A stretch of DNA of 64,000 nt from Micromonospora parva (GTDB lineage: Bacteria > Actinomycetota > Actinomycetes > Mycobacteriales > Micromonosporaceae), in assembly GCF_000718515.1 (NCBI RefSeq), contig NZ_JNZS01000002.1, positions 62,001 to 126,000 on the forward strand. The letters are read 5' to 3'. The notes below the pieces were generated by a model that was not told where the DNA came from, made no database searches, and saw nothing but the letters and a program-made list of their open reading frames with translations. Position numbers and translations under genes: made by a program. Below, piece after piece: positions 43,657 through 53,044 of this stretch; positions within the stretch are counted from its first letter, which is position 1, and each line of letters opens with the position of its first letter.

Positions 43657-44424
43657 GTGTTCAAACCCACGGCGGTACGACGTGACCTGCGGCTACGGCC
43701 CGTCCGCCCGGCCGGCTGGTGGTTCGACGCCCTCCTGCTCGTCGGTCTGGCCGGGTTGACAGTCGCCCTCGCCACCGGCCAGCTCTTCGGGTTGGACCGG
43801 GCGGTCGCCGACTGGGCCGACGGGCATCGACCGACCGCCGCGTACTGGGTCGCCCGGGTGCTGAACTTCCTCGGCCAGGGCACCCCGCTGACCCTGATCG
43901 GCGCCGGGCTGGGCGTGCTGCTGGCCGTTCGGCTGCGGTCGGTGCGGCCCATCCTGCTGCCGGTGGTCGGATTCGTGGTCACCACCTTCACGATCGGTCC
44001 GCTCAAGGTCTGGACCGCGCGGACGGCACCGAGCGCCAGCATCAAGGAGCCGTTCCTGCCACCCGAGCAGACCCTGCCGCTGTTCCACGACGACCTGCCG
44101 GTCCGATTCGCCCAGTCCTACCCGTCGGGGCACGTCGCCAACGCCATCGTCTGGTACGGGGTCATCGCGCTGCTGCTCGCCCCGCTGGCCCGCAGCTTCG
44201 GCCGGCACCTACCGGCCCGACTCGTCACCGTGATCCGCATCGTGCCGCCGCTGGTCGTTCTCACCACCACCACCTACCTGGGCTGGCACTGGCTGACCGA
44301 TTCGGTGGCCGGGCTGCTGCTGGGGCTGTTCCTGGACCGGCTGCTGCACCGGGTGCCCTGGGACGGCATCCCGCTTCCCGGCCGGCTACGCGAATGGGAC
44401 CGGCCGTTCACCTCGTACCCCTAG
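43657..44424 (+). CDS. PAP2-family membrane phosphatase
   Basis: 255-aa integral membrane protein with the three PAP2 motifs: KVWTARTAP (KxxxxxxRP variant), SYPSGHVAN (PSGH) and YLGWHWLTDSVAG (SRxxxxxHxxxD variant). Acts on lipid pyrophosphates or phosphatidic acid at the outer membrane face; undecaprenyl-pyrophosphate recycling is a common role but cannot be assigned. GTG start at 43657. The next gene starts 9 bp after its stop. Confidence 0.9.
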   Translation: MFKPTAVRRDLRLRPVRPAGWWFDALLLVGLAGLTVALATGQLFGLDRAVADWADGHRPTAAYWVARVLNFLGQGTPLTLIGAGLGVLLAVRLRSVRPILLPVVGFVVTTFTIGPLKVWTARTAPSASIKEPFLPPEQTLPLFHDDLPVRFAQSYPSGHVANAIVWYGVIALLLAPLARSFGRHLPARLVTVIRIVPPLVVLTTTTYLGWHWLTDSVAGLLLGLFLDRLLHRVPWDGIPLPGRLREWDRPFTSYP

Positions 44425-44433
44425 GTTTGCCCT

Positions 44434-45669
44434 GTGGATCAACTGGCGCGGCGACTGGGCGTACCCGATGCGGTTGTCATCGGGTTGGGCTCGATGCTCG
44501 GCGCGGGCGTCTTCGTGGTCTTCGGCCCGGCCGCGGCGGCGGCCGGCGGCGCCGGCCTGCTGCCGGCGCTGGTGCTGGCCGGCTTCGTCGCCTTCTGCAA
44601 CGCGACGAGTTCGGCGCGGCTGGCCGCCCGGTACCCCGAGTCCGGCGGCACCTACGTCTACGGGCGGGAACGCCTCGGGCCGTTCGCCGGGTTCTTGGCC
44701 GGCTGGGGCTTCGTGGTCGGTAAGACGGCCAGCTGCGCGGCGATGGCGTTGACCATCGGGGCGTACCTGTGGCCGGGCCAGGCCCGGCTGGTGGCCGCCG
44801 CCGCGGTGCTCGCGGTGACCGCGGTGAACCTACGCGGCATCGGCAAGACCGCCGCCGTGACCCGGGCGTTGGTCGCGCTGGTGCTCGCGGTGCTGGCCCT
44901 CGTCACCGTCGTCGGCCTGCTGGGCGGGCCGGTGCACCTGGACCGGCTCGGTGAGAGCGGCGGTTCGGCGCGGGGTGTGCTCACCGCCGCCGGGTTGCTG
45001 TTCTTCGCCTTCGCCGGGTACGCCCGGATCGCCACGCTCGGCGAGGAGGTCCGCGACCCGCAGCGGACCATCCCGCGTGCGGTGCCGCTGGCGCTCGGGG
45101 TGGTGCTCGCGATCTACCTGGTGCTGGCCGTGGTCGCGCTGGGTGTGCTCGGCGCCGACCGGTTGGCCGCTTCCGCCGCGCCCCTGGTCGACGTGGTGAC
45201 CGCCGCCGGGCTGCCCGGCCTGGCGTGGGTGGTCCGCGCCGGTGCGACCATCGCCGTCATCGGGGTGCTGCTGTCCCTGGTCGCCGGGGTCGGCCGGACC
45301 ACCCTCGCGATGGCCCGCCGGCACGACCTGCCCGGTGCGCTGGCCGCCGTGCACCAGGTGCACCAGGTGCCGCGCCGGGCCGAACTGGCGGTCGCCGCCG
45401 TGGTGATCGTGGTGGTGCTGCTCGGCGACGTACGCGGCGCGATCGGCTTCTCCAGCTGCACGGTGCTGGTCTACTACGCGATCACCAACGCGGCGGCGCT
45501 CACCCTCGGCCGGGACCCGGACCGGCGGCTGCCGGTCCAGGTCCTCGCCGCTCTGGGTCTGGTGGGCTGCCTGCTGCTCGCTGTCAACCTGCCGCTCAGC
45601 AGCGTCCTCGCCGGATTCGGCGTGCTCGCCGTCGGCGCGGCCGTCTACGCGCTGCGGGCCCGCCGCTGA
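44434..45669 (+). CDS. APC-family amino acid permease
   Basis: 411-aa membrane protein with ~11-12 spans. IGLGSMLGAGVFVVFGPAAAAAG is the APC first-helix unwound motif; YPESGGTYVYGRERLGPFAGFLAGW is the family signature; FFAFAGYARIATLGEEVRDPQRTIPRAV is the TM6/loop motif of amino acid/polyamine transporters. Transports amino acids by cation symport or exchange; substrate unknown. GTG start; follows the PAP2 gene by 9 bp and probably shares its transcript. Confidence 0.91.
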   Translation: MDQLARRLGVPDAVVIGLGSMLGAGVFVVFGPAAAAAGGAGLLPALVLAGFVAFCNATSSARLAARYPESGGTYVYGRERLGPFAGFLAGWGFVVGKTASCAAMALTIGAYLWPGQARLVAAAAVLAVTAVNLRGIGKTAAVTRALVALVLAVLALVTVVGLLGGPVHLDRLGESGGSARGVLTAAGLLFFAFAGYARIATLGEEVRDPQRTIPRAVPLALGVVLAIYLVLAVVALGVLGADRLAASAAPLVDVVTAAGLPGLAWVVRAGATIAVIGVLLSLVAGVGRTTLAMARRHDLPGALAAVHQVHQVPRRAELAVAAVVIVVVLLGDVRGAIGFSSCTVLVYYAITNAAALTLGRDPDRRLPVQVLAALGLVGCLLLAVNLPLSSVLAGFGVLAVGAAVYALRARR

Positions 45670-45687
45670 CCCCCGTCACGTCCTCGA

Positions 45688-46473
45688 TCAGCGACTCAAC
45701 CGCCGGTAGCGGCGCACCGCCAGCGGGGCGAAGATCGCGATCAGCAGCACCGGCCACAGCACCGCCAGCAGCATGGCGTGCTCCGCCGGCCAGGAGTCGC
45801 CGCCCAGGCCCGGGTTGCCGAACAGTTCGCGGATCGCCGCGACGGTGGCCGACAGCGGGTTCCACTCCGAGATCGCACCGATGACCGACGGCATCAGCTC
45901 GGGCGACACGAAGACGTTCGATATCGCGGTGAGTGGAAACGCGGCCGGGAAGACGATCACGCCGACCGTGTCCGGGTTGCGGACCAGCAACGCCAGGTAG
46001 ATCCCGACCCAGGTGATCGCGACCCGGAGCAGCAGGAGCAGCCCGACGGCGAGCAACGCCTTGCCCACCCCGAGTCGCCACTGCCATCCGACGAGCAGGC
46101 CACAGACCAGCAGGGTGGACATCTCCAACAGCGCGCGCAGCAGGTCAGCCGCGCTGCGACCGGTCATCAGGGCGGACCGGGCCATCGGCATCGACCGGAA
46201 CCGGTCCACGACGCCCCGGCTGAGGTCCAGCGCCACGCCCGTCGCGGTGGCGCCGAGTCCGTACAGCATCGTCATCACGAAGACGCCGGGCAGCAGGAAC
46301 TCGCGGTAGTTGCCACCGCCGGCCACCTGCATGCCGCTGCCGAACACGTACCCGAAGACCAGCACGAACATGATCGGCAGGGAGAAGTAGAGGATCAGTT
46401 CCTCCGGCGCGCGGACCACGTGGAGCATGTTCCGCCGGGTCATCGTCCAACCGTCGGTGATCGCCGTGGTCAT
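45688..46473 (-). CDS. DrrB-like ABC-2 permease
   Basis: 261 aa, six spans with the ABC-2/DrrB pattern: NMLHVVRAPEELILYFSLPIMFVLVFGYVFG in two parts, GVVDRFRSMPMARSALMTGR (the ABC-2 Arg-rich cytoplasmic loop) and FPLTAISNVFVSPELMPSVIGAISEWNPLSA, which is characteristic of daunorubicin-resistance-type exporters. ATGA overlap with the ATPase gene implies coupling. Drug or lipid export is typical of the family; the substrate here is unknown. Confidence 0.92.
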   Translation of the reverse strand: MTTAITDGWTMTRRNMLHVVRAPEELILYFSLPIMFVLVFGYVFGSGMQVAGGGNYREFLLPGVFVMTMLYGLGATATGVALDLSRGVVDRFRSMPMARSALMTGRSAADLLRALLEMSTLLVCGLLVGWQWRLGVGKALLAVGLLLLLRVAITWVGIYLALLVRNPDTVGVIVFPAAFPLTAISNVFVSPELMPSVIGAISEWNPLSATVAAIRELFGNPGLGGDSWPAEHAMLLAVLWPVLLIAIFAPLAVRRYRRLSR

Positions 46474-47459
46474 GCCACTCCCGCCTTTCGTCCGGCGCCG
46501 ACGGGCTCGCCGGTCTCGTCGGGCCGGTGCCCGGTCAGGTACAGGAACGCCTCGTCCAGCGTGGCGCGCCGCAGACCGATGTCCTCGACAGCGATCCCGG
46601 CGTCGTCCAACGCCCGCACCACGTCGACCAGCCCGGCGACCCGGTCGGCCACCGGGACGCTGAGCCGCCGGATCTCCGGATCGACAGCGGGCTCGACACC
46701 GCAGATCGGCGCGACGACACCGGCGGCCCGGGTCAGGGCGGCGGGGTCGCGGACCACCACCTCGATCCGGTCGCCGCCGGTCATCGACTTCAGCTCGTCC
46801 GGCGTCCCCTCGGCGACCACTCGCCCGGCGTCGATGACCGAGATCCGGTTGGCGAGCTGGTCGGCCTCCTCCAGGTACTGCGTGGTGAGCAGCACCGTGG
46901 TCCCGTCCGTGACCAGGCCCCGGACCAGGTCCCACACCTGGTTGCGGCTGCGCGGGTCCAGGCCGGTCGTCGGCTCGTCGAGGAAGAGCACGCGAGGGGT
47001 ACGGATCAGGCTGGCGGCGAGGTCCAGCCGGCGGCGCATCCCGCCCGAGTACTCGCCCGCGGACCGGTTCGCCGCCTCGCTCAGCCCGAACCGTTCCAGC
47101 AGTTCGTCGGCGCGTCGGCGGGCAGCCCCTCGGCCGAGCCGGAACAGCCGGCCGAACAGTTCCAGGTTCTGCCGACCACTGAGGGTCTCGTCCACCGCGG
47201 CGTACTGCCCGGTCAGCCCGATCCGGGCGCGCACCTCGTCGGGCTGGCGCAGCACGTCGTACCCGGCCACGCTGGCGGTGCCGCTGTCGAAGCGCAGCAG
47301 CGTGGTGAGGATCCGTACCGCCGTCGTCTTGCCCGCGCCGTTGGGGCCGAGCAGCCCGTACACGGTGCCGGCCGGCACGGCCAGGTGGAAGGTGTCCAGC
47401 GCGCGGGTGGGGCCGTAGCGCTTACCCAGCCCTTCGGCCACCACGTCGAATGTCGTCAT
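46470..47459 (-). CDS. DrrA-like ABC ATPase
   Basis: 329 aa. Walker A GPNGAGKTTAVRIL, signature YSGGMRRRLDLAASL, Walker B RVLFLDEPTTGLD and H-loop TTQYLEEADQLA are intact. The C-terminal ~100 residues form the DrrA-type domain ending LDEAFLYLTGHRP. Partner of the downstream permease. It begins 30 bp after the AfsR-type regulator stop on the same strand, so regulator and exporter probably share an operon. Confidence 0.93.
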   Translation of the reverse strand: MTTFDVVAEGLGKRYGPTRALDTFHLAVPAGTVYGLLGPNGAGKTTAVRILTTLLRFDSGTASVAGYDVLRQPDEVRARIGLTGQYAAVDETLSGRQNLELFGRLFRLGRGAARRRADELLERFGLSEAANRSAGEYSGGMRRRLDLAASLIRTPRVLFLDEPTTGLDPRSRNQVWDLVRGLVTDGTTVLLTTQYLEEADQLANRISVIDAGRVVAEGTPDELKSMTGGDRIEVVVRDPAALTRAAGVVAPICGVEPAVDPEIRRLSVPVADRVAGLVDVVRALDDAGIAVEDIGLRRATLDEAFLYLTGHRPDETGEPVGAGRKAGVA

Positions 47460-47489
47460 GCCCCCACCGTGCGGTGGCTCGCTGACGGG

Positions 47490-50339
47490 TCACGCACGCT
47501 CCGCTGACGGCGGCGCACCAGGGCCGGCCTTCTCCGCCTCGGTGATCTGTTCGAGAACGAACATGATCTCCGTACGGGTGGCGTCGCCGACGTACCAGCC
47601 GGTGAGTCCGCCGGTCAGCGCCGCTTCGCAGAACCGCCTCGCCTCGGCCAGGTCACCGCGCAGCCGGGCAACCTGGGCGAGGCCGAGCCGGGCGCCGGAG
47701 ACGAACTCCGGTGCGCCGCTGCGCTGCGCGAGGAGCAGGGCGGCGGCGAAGTCGTCGCCCGCGGCGCCGAGGTCACCGGCGCGCAGCCTGATCTCGCCCC
47801 GGGTACGCAGCATGTCGGCCCGGTCGACAGTCGATTCGAGTTCCTCGGCCAATCTCATGGCCTGGTCCATGTGTGCACCCGCCGCTTCCGGATCGTCACG
47901 CCAGGCGGCGAGTTCGCCGAGCACGCCCAGCGTGATCATGGACCCCCAGCGGTCCCCGGCCTGCCGGAAGCCGTCGAGTGCGGTCTCCAGTGTCGTCGCG
48001 GCCTGGTCCCACCGGCCACTCCACATCTGCGCCGAGCCACTGCCCATCGCGCCCAGCGCGTTGATCCACACGTCGGAGCCGACCAGCCGCCGCAGCTCCC
48101 GCATCAGCTCGTTGACGTGCTCGGACCCGCCGGACGGCGGTCCGGCCGAGATCCCGGACAGATACAGCAGGAAGGGTTGCCGGGGCGGACGGTCGAGACT
48201 GCGGATGACGGAACGCTGCGTCGTCAGCGAGTCCAGCGGCCCCGATCCACCGAGCGAGGCGTTGTAGACGCAGAGCGTGTACTCCTCGCGCAGCCCCGCA
48301 GGCGCTTCGGGGCCGAGCACACCGAGGACGTCGGCCGCCAGCCGGGCCCCTTCCCCGCGCATGCCGCGCAGCCACCAGTAGAACGACAGGGCGGCGACCA
48401 TCCCGGCCGCGTCGGACGCGTCACCGGCGGCCGTGGCCCGGCGCAACGCCGCGTGCAGGTTGTCCCGCTCGGCGTCGAGCAGTCGCAACCAGTGCAGCTG
48501 TTCGGCGCGCCGGAGGTGGTCGCTGGCGGTCCAGGCGAACTCCAGGAAGTACGCGGTGTGCGCCCGACGCAGGTCGTCGGCCTCGCCCGCGTCGGCGAGA
48601 CGCTCGGCGCAGAAGGCCCGCACCGTCTCCAGCATCCGGTACCGGCCGCCGGACATCTCCACGAAGGACTTGTCGACCAGGCCGGTGAGCGCGTCCACGA
48701 ACTCCCCGCCGGGCAGGCCGCAGACCCGTTCGGCCGCTTCCAGCGTCGCGCCGCCGGCGAAGACGGTCAGCCGGCGGGCCAGTCGGCGTTCGGCGTCGCC
48801 GAGCAGGTCCCAGCTCCACTCGACCACGGCCCGCAGTGTGCGGTGCCGGGGCGACGCCGCCCGGCTGCCCATCGACAGCAGCCGGAACCGGTCGTCGAGG
48901 CGGGCGGCCACCTCGGCGACGGGCAACGCGCGCAGCCGGGCGGCGGCCAGCTCGATCGCCAACGGCAGGCCGTCGAGGGTGCGGCAGATCCGCAGCACCG
49001 TGTCGACGTTGGCAGCCGTGACGGTGAAGTCGGGTGCGACGTCGGTGGCCCGCTCGGCGAAGAGGCGGACGGCGGCGTACTCGTCGGCGTCCAGCGCGGA
49101 CGCGCCCGGCGGTGGCACCGTGAGCCCGGAGAGCGGGCACAACGCCTCACCGGCCAGCCCGAGCGGTTCGCGACTGGTGGCCAGCACCCGCAGCGTCGGG
49201 CACGCGCCCAGCAACCGGGCGGCCAGCCGGGCGGCGTCGGCGATGACGTGCTCGCAGTTGTCGAGCACCAGCAGCAGTCGCCGCTCGGCGAGCGCCTCGA
49301 CCAGCCGGTCGGTGGGGTGCCGGCCCGGCTCGGCGGAGGCGCGCAGACCCGCGTCGCGCAGGCCGAGCGCGCTCAGCACCGCCTGCGGTACGTCCGCACC
49401 GTCGGCCAGCCCGGCCAGCTCGACGAAACGGACCTCCCCGTCGACGTGTCCGGCAGCCTCGATCGCCAGGCGCGTCTTGCCCGCGCCACCGGGGCCGGTG
49501 AGGGTGACGAGCCGGCGCTCACCGAGCAGTTCGCCAACGCGCTTGAGCTCCTCCTCCCGCCCGACGAAGGTGGTGAGTTGACCGGGTAGCACCGGTTGGG
49601 CGGACCCGCGTTCCGCACCGCGCAGCACCGCCAGGTGGATCGCGGCCAGCCCCGCCGACGGGTCGACGCCGAGCTGCTCGGCCAGGATCTGCCGGGCGTC
49701 CTCGAACTCGGCCAGCGCCTCCGCAGGCCGACCCATTGCGACCAGGGCCCGCATGAGCTGACCACGCGCCCGCTCCCGCAACGGATGCGCGACCACGAAC
49801 TCCCGTAGCTCCGCGATCAGTACGCCGTCCGCGCCCAACGCCAGGTCCGCCTCGACCCGGTCCTCGACGGCGGCCAACCGCAGCTCGTCCAACCGGGCGG
49901 CCTGCGCGGAAGCGCCGATGGCATCGGCCAGCGCAGGGCCTCGCCACAGCTCCAGCGCCTCGCGCAACAGGGCCGCCGCCCGGCTCCAGTCGCCGTCGAC
50001 GAGCGCGCGGCGTCCCGCCTCGGCGAGCCCTTCGAACCGGTACGCGTCGACGTCGTCGGGATCCACGGCGAGGCGGTAACCGGCCGGGTGGAACTCGACC
50101 GGGTCGTGCCCGACGGGCAGGGCCTGGCGCAGCCGCGACACCTGGGACTGCAACGCGTTTGCCGCTCCCCGGGGCGGATGCTCCCCGTACAGGCCGTCGA
50201 TCAGCCGTTCCGCGGAGACCACCCGGCCCGCGTCGAGCAGGAGCAGCGCCAGCAGGGTGCGCAGCCGCGGACCGCCGACGGGGACCTCGCGCCCGTCGGC
50301 AAGCACCACCTGGGTCGGCCCCAGGATGCGGAAACGCAT
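47490..50339 (-). CDS. AfsR/SARP-type transcriptional regulator with NB-ARC-like ATPase
   Basis: 949 aa. N-terminal OmpR-type winged helix (VPVGGPRLRTLLALLLLDAGRVVSAERLIDGLYG), then a BTAD domain (~95-240; VDAYRFEGLAEAGRRAL ... EALAEFEDARQILAEQLGVDPS). An ATPase domain follows with Walker A GPGGAGKTRLAIEAA, LLLVLDNCEHV (Walker B) and ATSREPLGLAGE, and a long TPR-like C-terminus. AfsR-like proteins activate secondary metabolism or transport genes. No biosynthetic genes are adjacent, only a DrrAB-like exporter. ATG at 50339 (MRFRILGPTQVV) is the family start. Confidence 0.93.
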   Translation of the reverse strand: MRFRILGPTQVVLADGREVPVGGPRLRTLLALLLLDAGRVVSAERLIDGLYGEHPPRGAANALQSQVSRLRQALPVGHDPVEFHPAGYRLAVDPDDVDAYRFEGLAEAGRRALVDGDWSRAAALLREALELWRGPALADAIGASAQAARLDELRLAAVEDRVEADLALGADGVLIAELREFVVAHPLRERARGQLMRALVAMGRPAEALAEFEDARQILAEQLGVDPSAGLAAIHLAVLRGAERGSAQPVLPGQLTTFVGREEELKRVGELLGERRLVTLTGPGGAGKTRLAIEAAGHVDGEVRFVELAGLADGADVPQAVLSALGLRDAGLRASAEPGRHPTDRLVEALAERRLLLVLDNCEHVIADAARLAARLLGACPTLRVLATSREPLGLAGEALCPLSGLTVPPPGASALDADEYAAVRLFAERATDVAPDFTVTAANVDTVLRICRTLDGLPLAIELAAARLRALPVAEVAARLDDRFRLLSMGSRAASPRHRTLRAVVEWSWDLLGDAERRLARRLTVFAGGATLEAAERVCGLPGGEFVDALTGLVDKSFVEMSGGRYRMLETVRAFCAERLADAGEADDLRRAHTAYFLEFAWTASDHLRRAEQLHWLRLLDAERDNLHAALRRATAAGDASDAAGMVAALSFYWWLRGMRGEGARLAADVLGVLGPEAPAGLREEYTLCVYNASLGGSGPLDSLTTQRSVIRSLDRPPRQPFLLYLSGISAGPPSGGSEHVNELMRELRRLVGSDVWINALGAMGSGSAQMWSGRWDQAATTLETALDGFRQAGDRWGSMITLGVLGELAAWRDDPEAAGAHMDQAMRLAEELESTVDRADMLRTRGEIRLRAGDLGAAGDDFAAALLLAQRSGAPEFVSGARLGLAQVARLRGDLAEARRFCEAALTGGLTGWYVGDATRTEIMFVLEQITEAEKAGPGAPPSAERA

Positions 50340-50429
50340 GCCATGGATTGTCGCGCAGTGCCGGCCGGTTCCCACGGCCCGACCAGCCGACCTCACGGAT
50401 CGGGAGGCTCAGCCCGCGTCGGGATGGCG

Positions 50430-52415
50430 TCAGCCCTCCTCGCGGGTGCCGTCATTCCGGAGGGGCAGCTCACGTCCGTCGGGTTGGTCGCCGTTGGTCG
50501 CCCAGGGCGCCTCCCCGGCGGCAGGAACGGGATGCGCCGCGCCGGGCGCCGAGGCGGCGACCTCGGAGTCGGTCGGGCCCGGCACCGAGGGGGGTGCCGC
50601 CGCCGTGGCGTGCACCCCGCCGTGGACCGCCCCGGCCGGTCGGGGGATCGGGCCCGGTCGGGCCGGCGGGGCGCACTGCCGGGTCAGCCAGTCCAGCCCG
50701 CGCCGCCGGGCGACAACGGTCAGCCGGTCACCCGCGAAGATCACCTGTCGGGGGTCGAGGTCCTTCCACCAGATCGTCTTGGCACCGCCCGCCGGGGTGC
50801 GTGCGATCAACCGGACCTGCCCGTCCCGGTTGACCACGTCCAGCGGCCGGCCGTCCAGTTCGGAGCCGGCGGCGACCGGCACCTCGGCGACCGGCAGCGC
50901 GTGCCTGTCGACCGGGATGGTGGTGATCACGGCGCGTTCGGTGAGGGCCCCGATGAAGGCCGGTGCGGCCAGGTAGGAGACCGACCGGGACACCCCGAGG
51001 GCGAAGGTCTCCTCCACCCGCTCGGCGAAGTCACCGTCGAAGAACCGCAGCACCACCCGCAGGTCGTTGCGGAGGTCGCGAGCGGCGAGCGCTGCCTCCA
51101 GGTTGGCCACGTCGTCGGTGGACGCCACCACCAGCGCCTGACAGTCCGCCACCGAGGCGGCCACCAGCGTCTCCGGCAACGCGGCGTCGCCGACGATGAG
51201 CGGCACCTCCAGTTGGCGGGCCAGTGCCGCACCGCGCGGCTCCGGGGCCTTGTCGATCGCCACCACCTCGACGTCGTACTCGCGCAGCTGCGCCATCACG
51301 CGGGTGCCGACGTTGCCCAAGCCGATCACCACCACGTGCCCGACCCGCGCCGGTTGCAGCCGGCCGGTGTGCAGGGCCAGCCGGGCGTTGACGATGCCGT
51401 CCACCACGACCGCGGTGATCAGCGGGATCAGCGCCAACCCGGCCAGGTTGAGCACCACCTGCATGATCTGCGCGTCCGGTGCCTTGGTGGTGTCCGGGTC
51501 GGCGCCGCTGAGGGTGGTGACCAGCGTCAGGTACAGCGCCTCCAACGGGGAGACGTCCTCGGCCCGGGAGATCAGCGCCCCCAGCACCGCCATCAGCGCG
51601 AGCACCGCCATCACCGCGACGCCGATCTTGCGGGTGGCGAAGCCGCGAACCGCTCCCATCACCACAGCGACCGGACGACGCCGCCGGCGCGCGCGGACCA
51701 GCCGACGGGCGGCGACCTCGGTGCCCGGGGGCTGCCCGGTCGCCTCGGCGAGCACCAGGTCCGCGCCGGCCTGCTCGGCGGGCAGCAACTCCACGCCCTG
51801 CGCCTCGGTGAGGTGGGCCAACGCGCAGACCACGTCCTGCGGTCGGACGTCGGCTCGCCGCGCCACCCGCAGCGTCTTGTCCCGATGCTGGAAGGAGCTG
51901 GGGTCGACCTCGTTGAGCGCGGCGGCCACGAAGGCCGGCGCGGCCATCTCGGCGTCGGAGAGCACCTCGACCGGCGCCTTCAGCAGTTTGCGTACGCCGT
52001 CGGCGAGGGTGCCGTTGAACATCCGCAGCACCTGGCGGACCCGCTGGTCGACGGCCTGCGCGCAGAGCGCCGCGTGCAGGTTGCCGACGTCGTCCTGGTT
52101 CAGCAGGGCCAACCCGGCAGCCCCGGCCAGACCCGCGGCCTCGAAGGTGTCCACGTCCAGCCGGTCCGAGCGGACCACCCGGACCCCACGCAGCCCGGCC
52201 ACGTCCGGCCCGTTGCTGCGGTAGCGCTCCGGCACCACGACGGTGACCCGGGCCCCACCGGCCGGCAGGTCGGATTCGAGCATCGCCCGAGCCACGTAGT
52301 AGGCGAGGGCGTCCTTCCCGCAGATCACGTAGTGCGGGCGCGGATCACCGACGGATCGCAGCCGCCAGTTCCACTCGACCGCCCGTCGCGCCCGGTCCCG
52401 CCACGGCTCCGCCAT
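50430..52415 (-). CDS. Two-RCK (TrkA-N) ion-channel protein with atypical pore
   Basis: 661 aa. RCK/Rossmann domain 1 (~25-200; HYVICGKDALAYYVARAM), a two-span pore module (~240-335: GVAVMAVLALMAVLGALIS; VLNLAGLALIPLITAVVV), then RCK domain 2 (~350-540; GHVVVIGLGNVGTRVMAQL) and a disordered Pro/Ala tail. The pore loop reads TLVTTLSGADPD where K+ channels have TVGYGD. RCK domains on both sides of a pore in one chain recall CASTOR/POLLUX-type channels, which also lack TVGYG. Ion selectivity is therefore unclear. Confidence 0.85.
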   Translation of the reverse strand: MAEPWRDRARRAVEWNWRLRSVGDPRPHYVICGKDALAYYVARAMLESDLPAGGARVTVVVPERYRSNGPDVAGLRGVRVVRSDRLDVDTFEAAGLAGAAGLALLNQDDVGNLHAALCAQAVDQRVRQVLRMFNGTLADGVRKLLKAPVEVLSDAEMAAPAFVAAALNEVDPSSFQHRDKTLRVARRADVRPQDVVCALAHLTEAQGVELLPAEQAGADLVLAEATGQPPGTEVAARRLVRARRRRRPVAVVMGAVRGFATRKIGVAVMAVLALMAVLGALISRAEDVSPLEALYLTLVTTLSGADPDTTKAPDAQIMQVVLNLAGLALIPLITAVVVDGIVNARLALHTGRLQPARVGHVVVIGLGNVGTRVMAQLREYDVEVVAIDKAPEPRGAALARQLEVPLIVGDAALPETLVAASVADCQALVVASTDDVANLEAALAARDLRNDLRVVLRFFDGDFAERVEETFALGVSRSVSYLAAPAFIGALTERAVITTIPVDRHALPVAEVPVAAGSELDGRPLDVVNRDGQVRLIARTPAGGAKTIWWKDLDPRQVIFAGDRLTVVARRRGLDWLTRQCAPPARPGPIPRPAGAVHGGVHATAAAPPSVPGPTDSEVAASAPGAAHPVPAAGEAPWATNGDQPDGRELPLRNDGTREEG

Positions 52416-52510
52416 GCCCGGATCGTAATCAGCACGGCCATGCTGGGCGACCCTGTCCGGATCATCCCCGGGCCAGGCATGCCCACTCCGACGGCGGGTA
52501 GAGCAGCGCC

Positions 52511-52999
52511 ATGCAGACGTTCCTCCCGTACCCGGGCTTTCTGGCCAGCGCCCGCACGCTGGACCAGAAGCGGCTGGGCAAGCAGCGGGTGGAGGCCATC
52601 CAGGTGCTGCGCGGGCTCACCCGACCCGGGTACGGCTGGCGCAACCACCCGGCCGTGAAGATGTGGGCCGGGTACGAGGAGGCGCTCGTCCGCTACGGGT
52701 TGGACATGTGCGCGGTCTGGACCGAGCCGGGGCGGGCCGACACCTGTGCCACCACGATGACCGTCGACCTCACGGCCGCCTGCGGGCCGGGTGTCATCCG
52801 GACCCAGGACGAGCTGGCCGAGGCCGGTGAGCTGCCACCCTGGCTGGGCCGCGACGACCTGCACCTGAGTCACCGTTCGTCGCTGCTGCGCAAGGACCCG
52901 GCGCACTACCGCCCACTGTTCGGCGACGACGTGCCAGACGATCTGGAGTACGTCTGGCCCGCCTCCGACCGCCCCCGCCGATGCCTGCCGACCGACTAG
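52511..52999 (+). CDS. MSMEG_6728-type protein (pyrimidine-dimer-glycosylase-like)
   Basis: 162 aa. QTFLPYPGFLASARTLDQKRLGKQRVEAIQVL and GYGWRNHPAVKMWAGYEEALVRYG match the conserved actinobacterial MSMEG_6728 family. The N-terminal TFLP...RLGKQR...H layout resembles T4 endonuclease V (pyrimidine dimer DNA glycosylase). DNA repair is therefore plausible but unproven. Single gene; ATG at 52511 with GGTAGAGCAGC upstream. Confidence 0.85.
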   Translation: MQTFLPYPGFLASARTLDQKRLGKQRVEAIQVLRGLTRPGYGWRNHPAVKMWAGYEEALVRYGLDMCAVWTEPGRADTCATTMTVDLTAACGPGVIRTQDELAEAGELPPWLGRDDLHLSHRSSLLRKDPAHYRPLFGDDVPDDLEYVWPASDRPRRCLPTD

Positions 53000-53044
53000 G
53001 GCTCTGAACAGGCCGTTGGGCCGCAGGTGGGGCAGACTGGGCCC

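Noticed and set aside
44434..50339. A biosynthetic gene cluster around the AfsR-type regulator
   Set aside because: No polyketide, peptide-synthetase, terpene or RiPP biosynthetic gene is present; only transport, PAP2 and regulatory genes.
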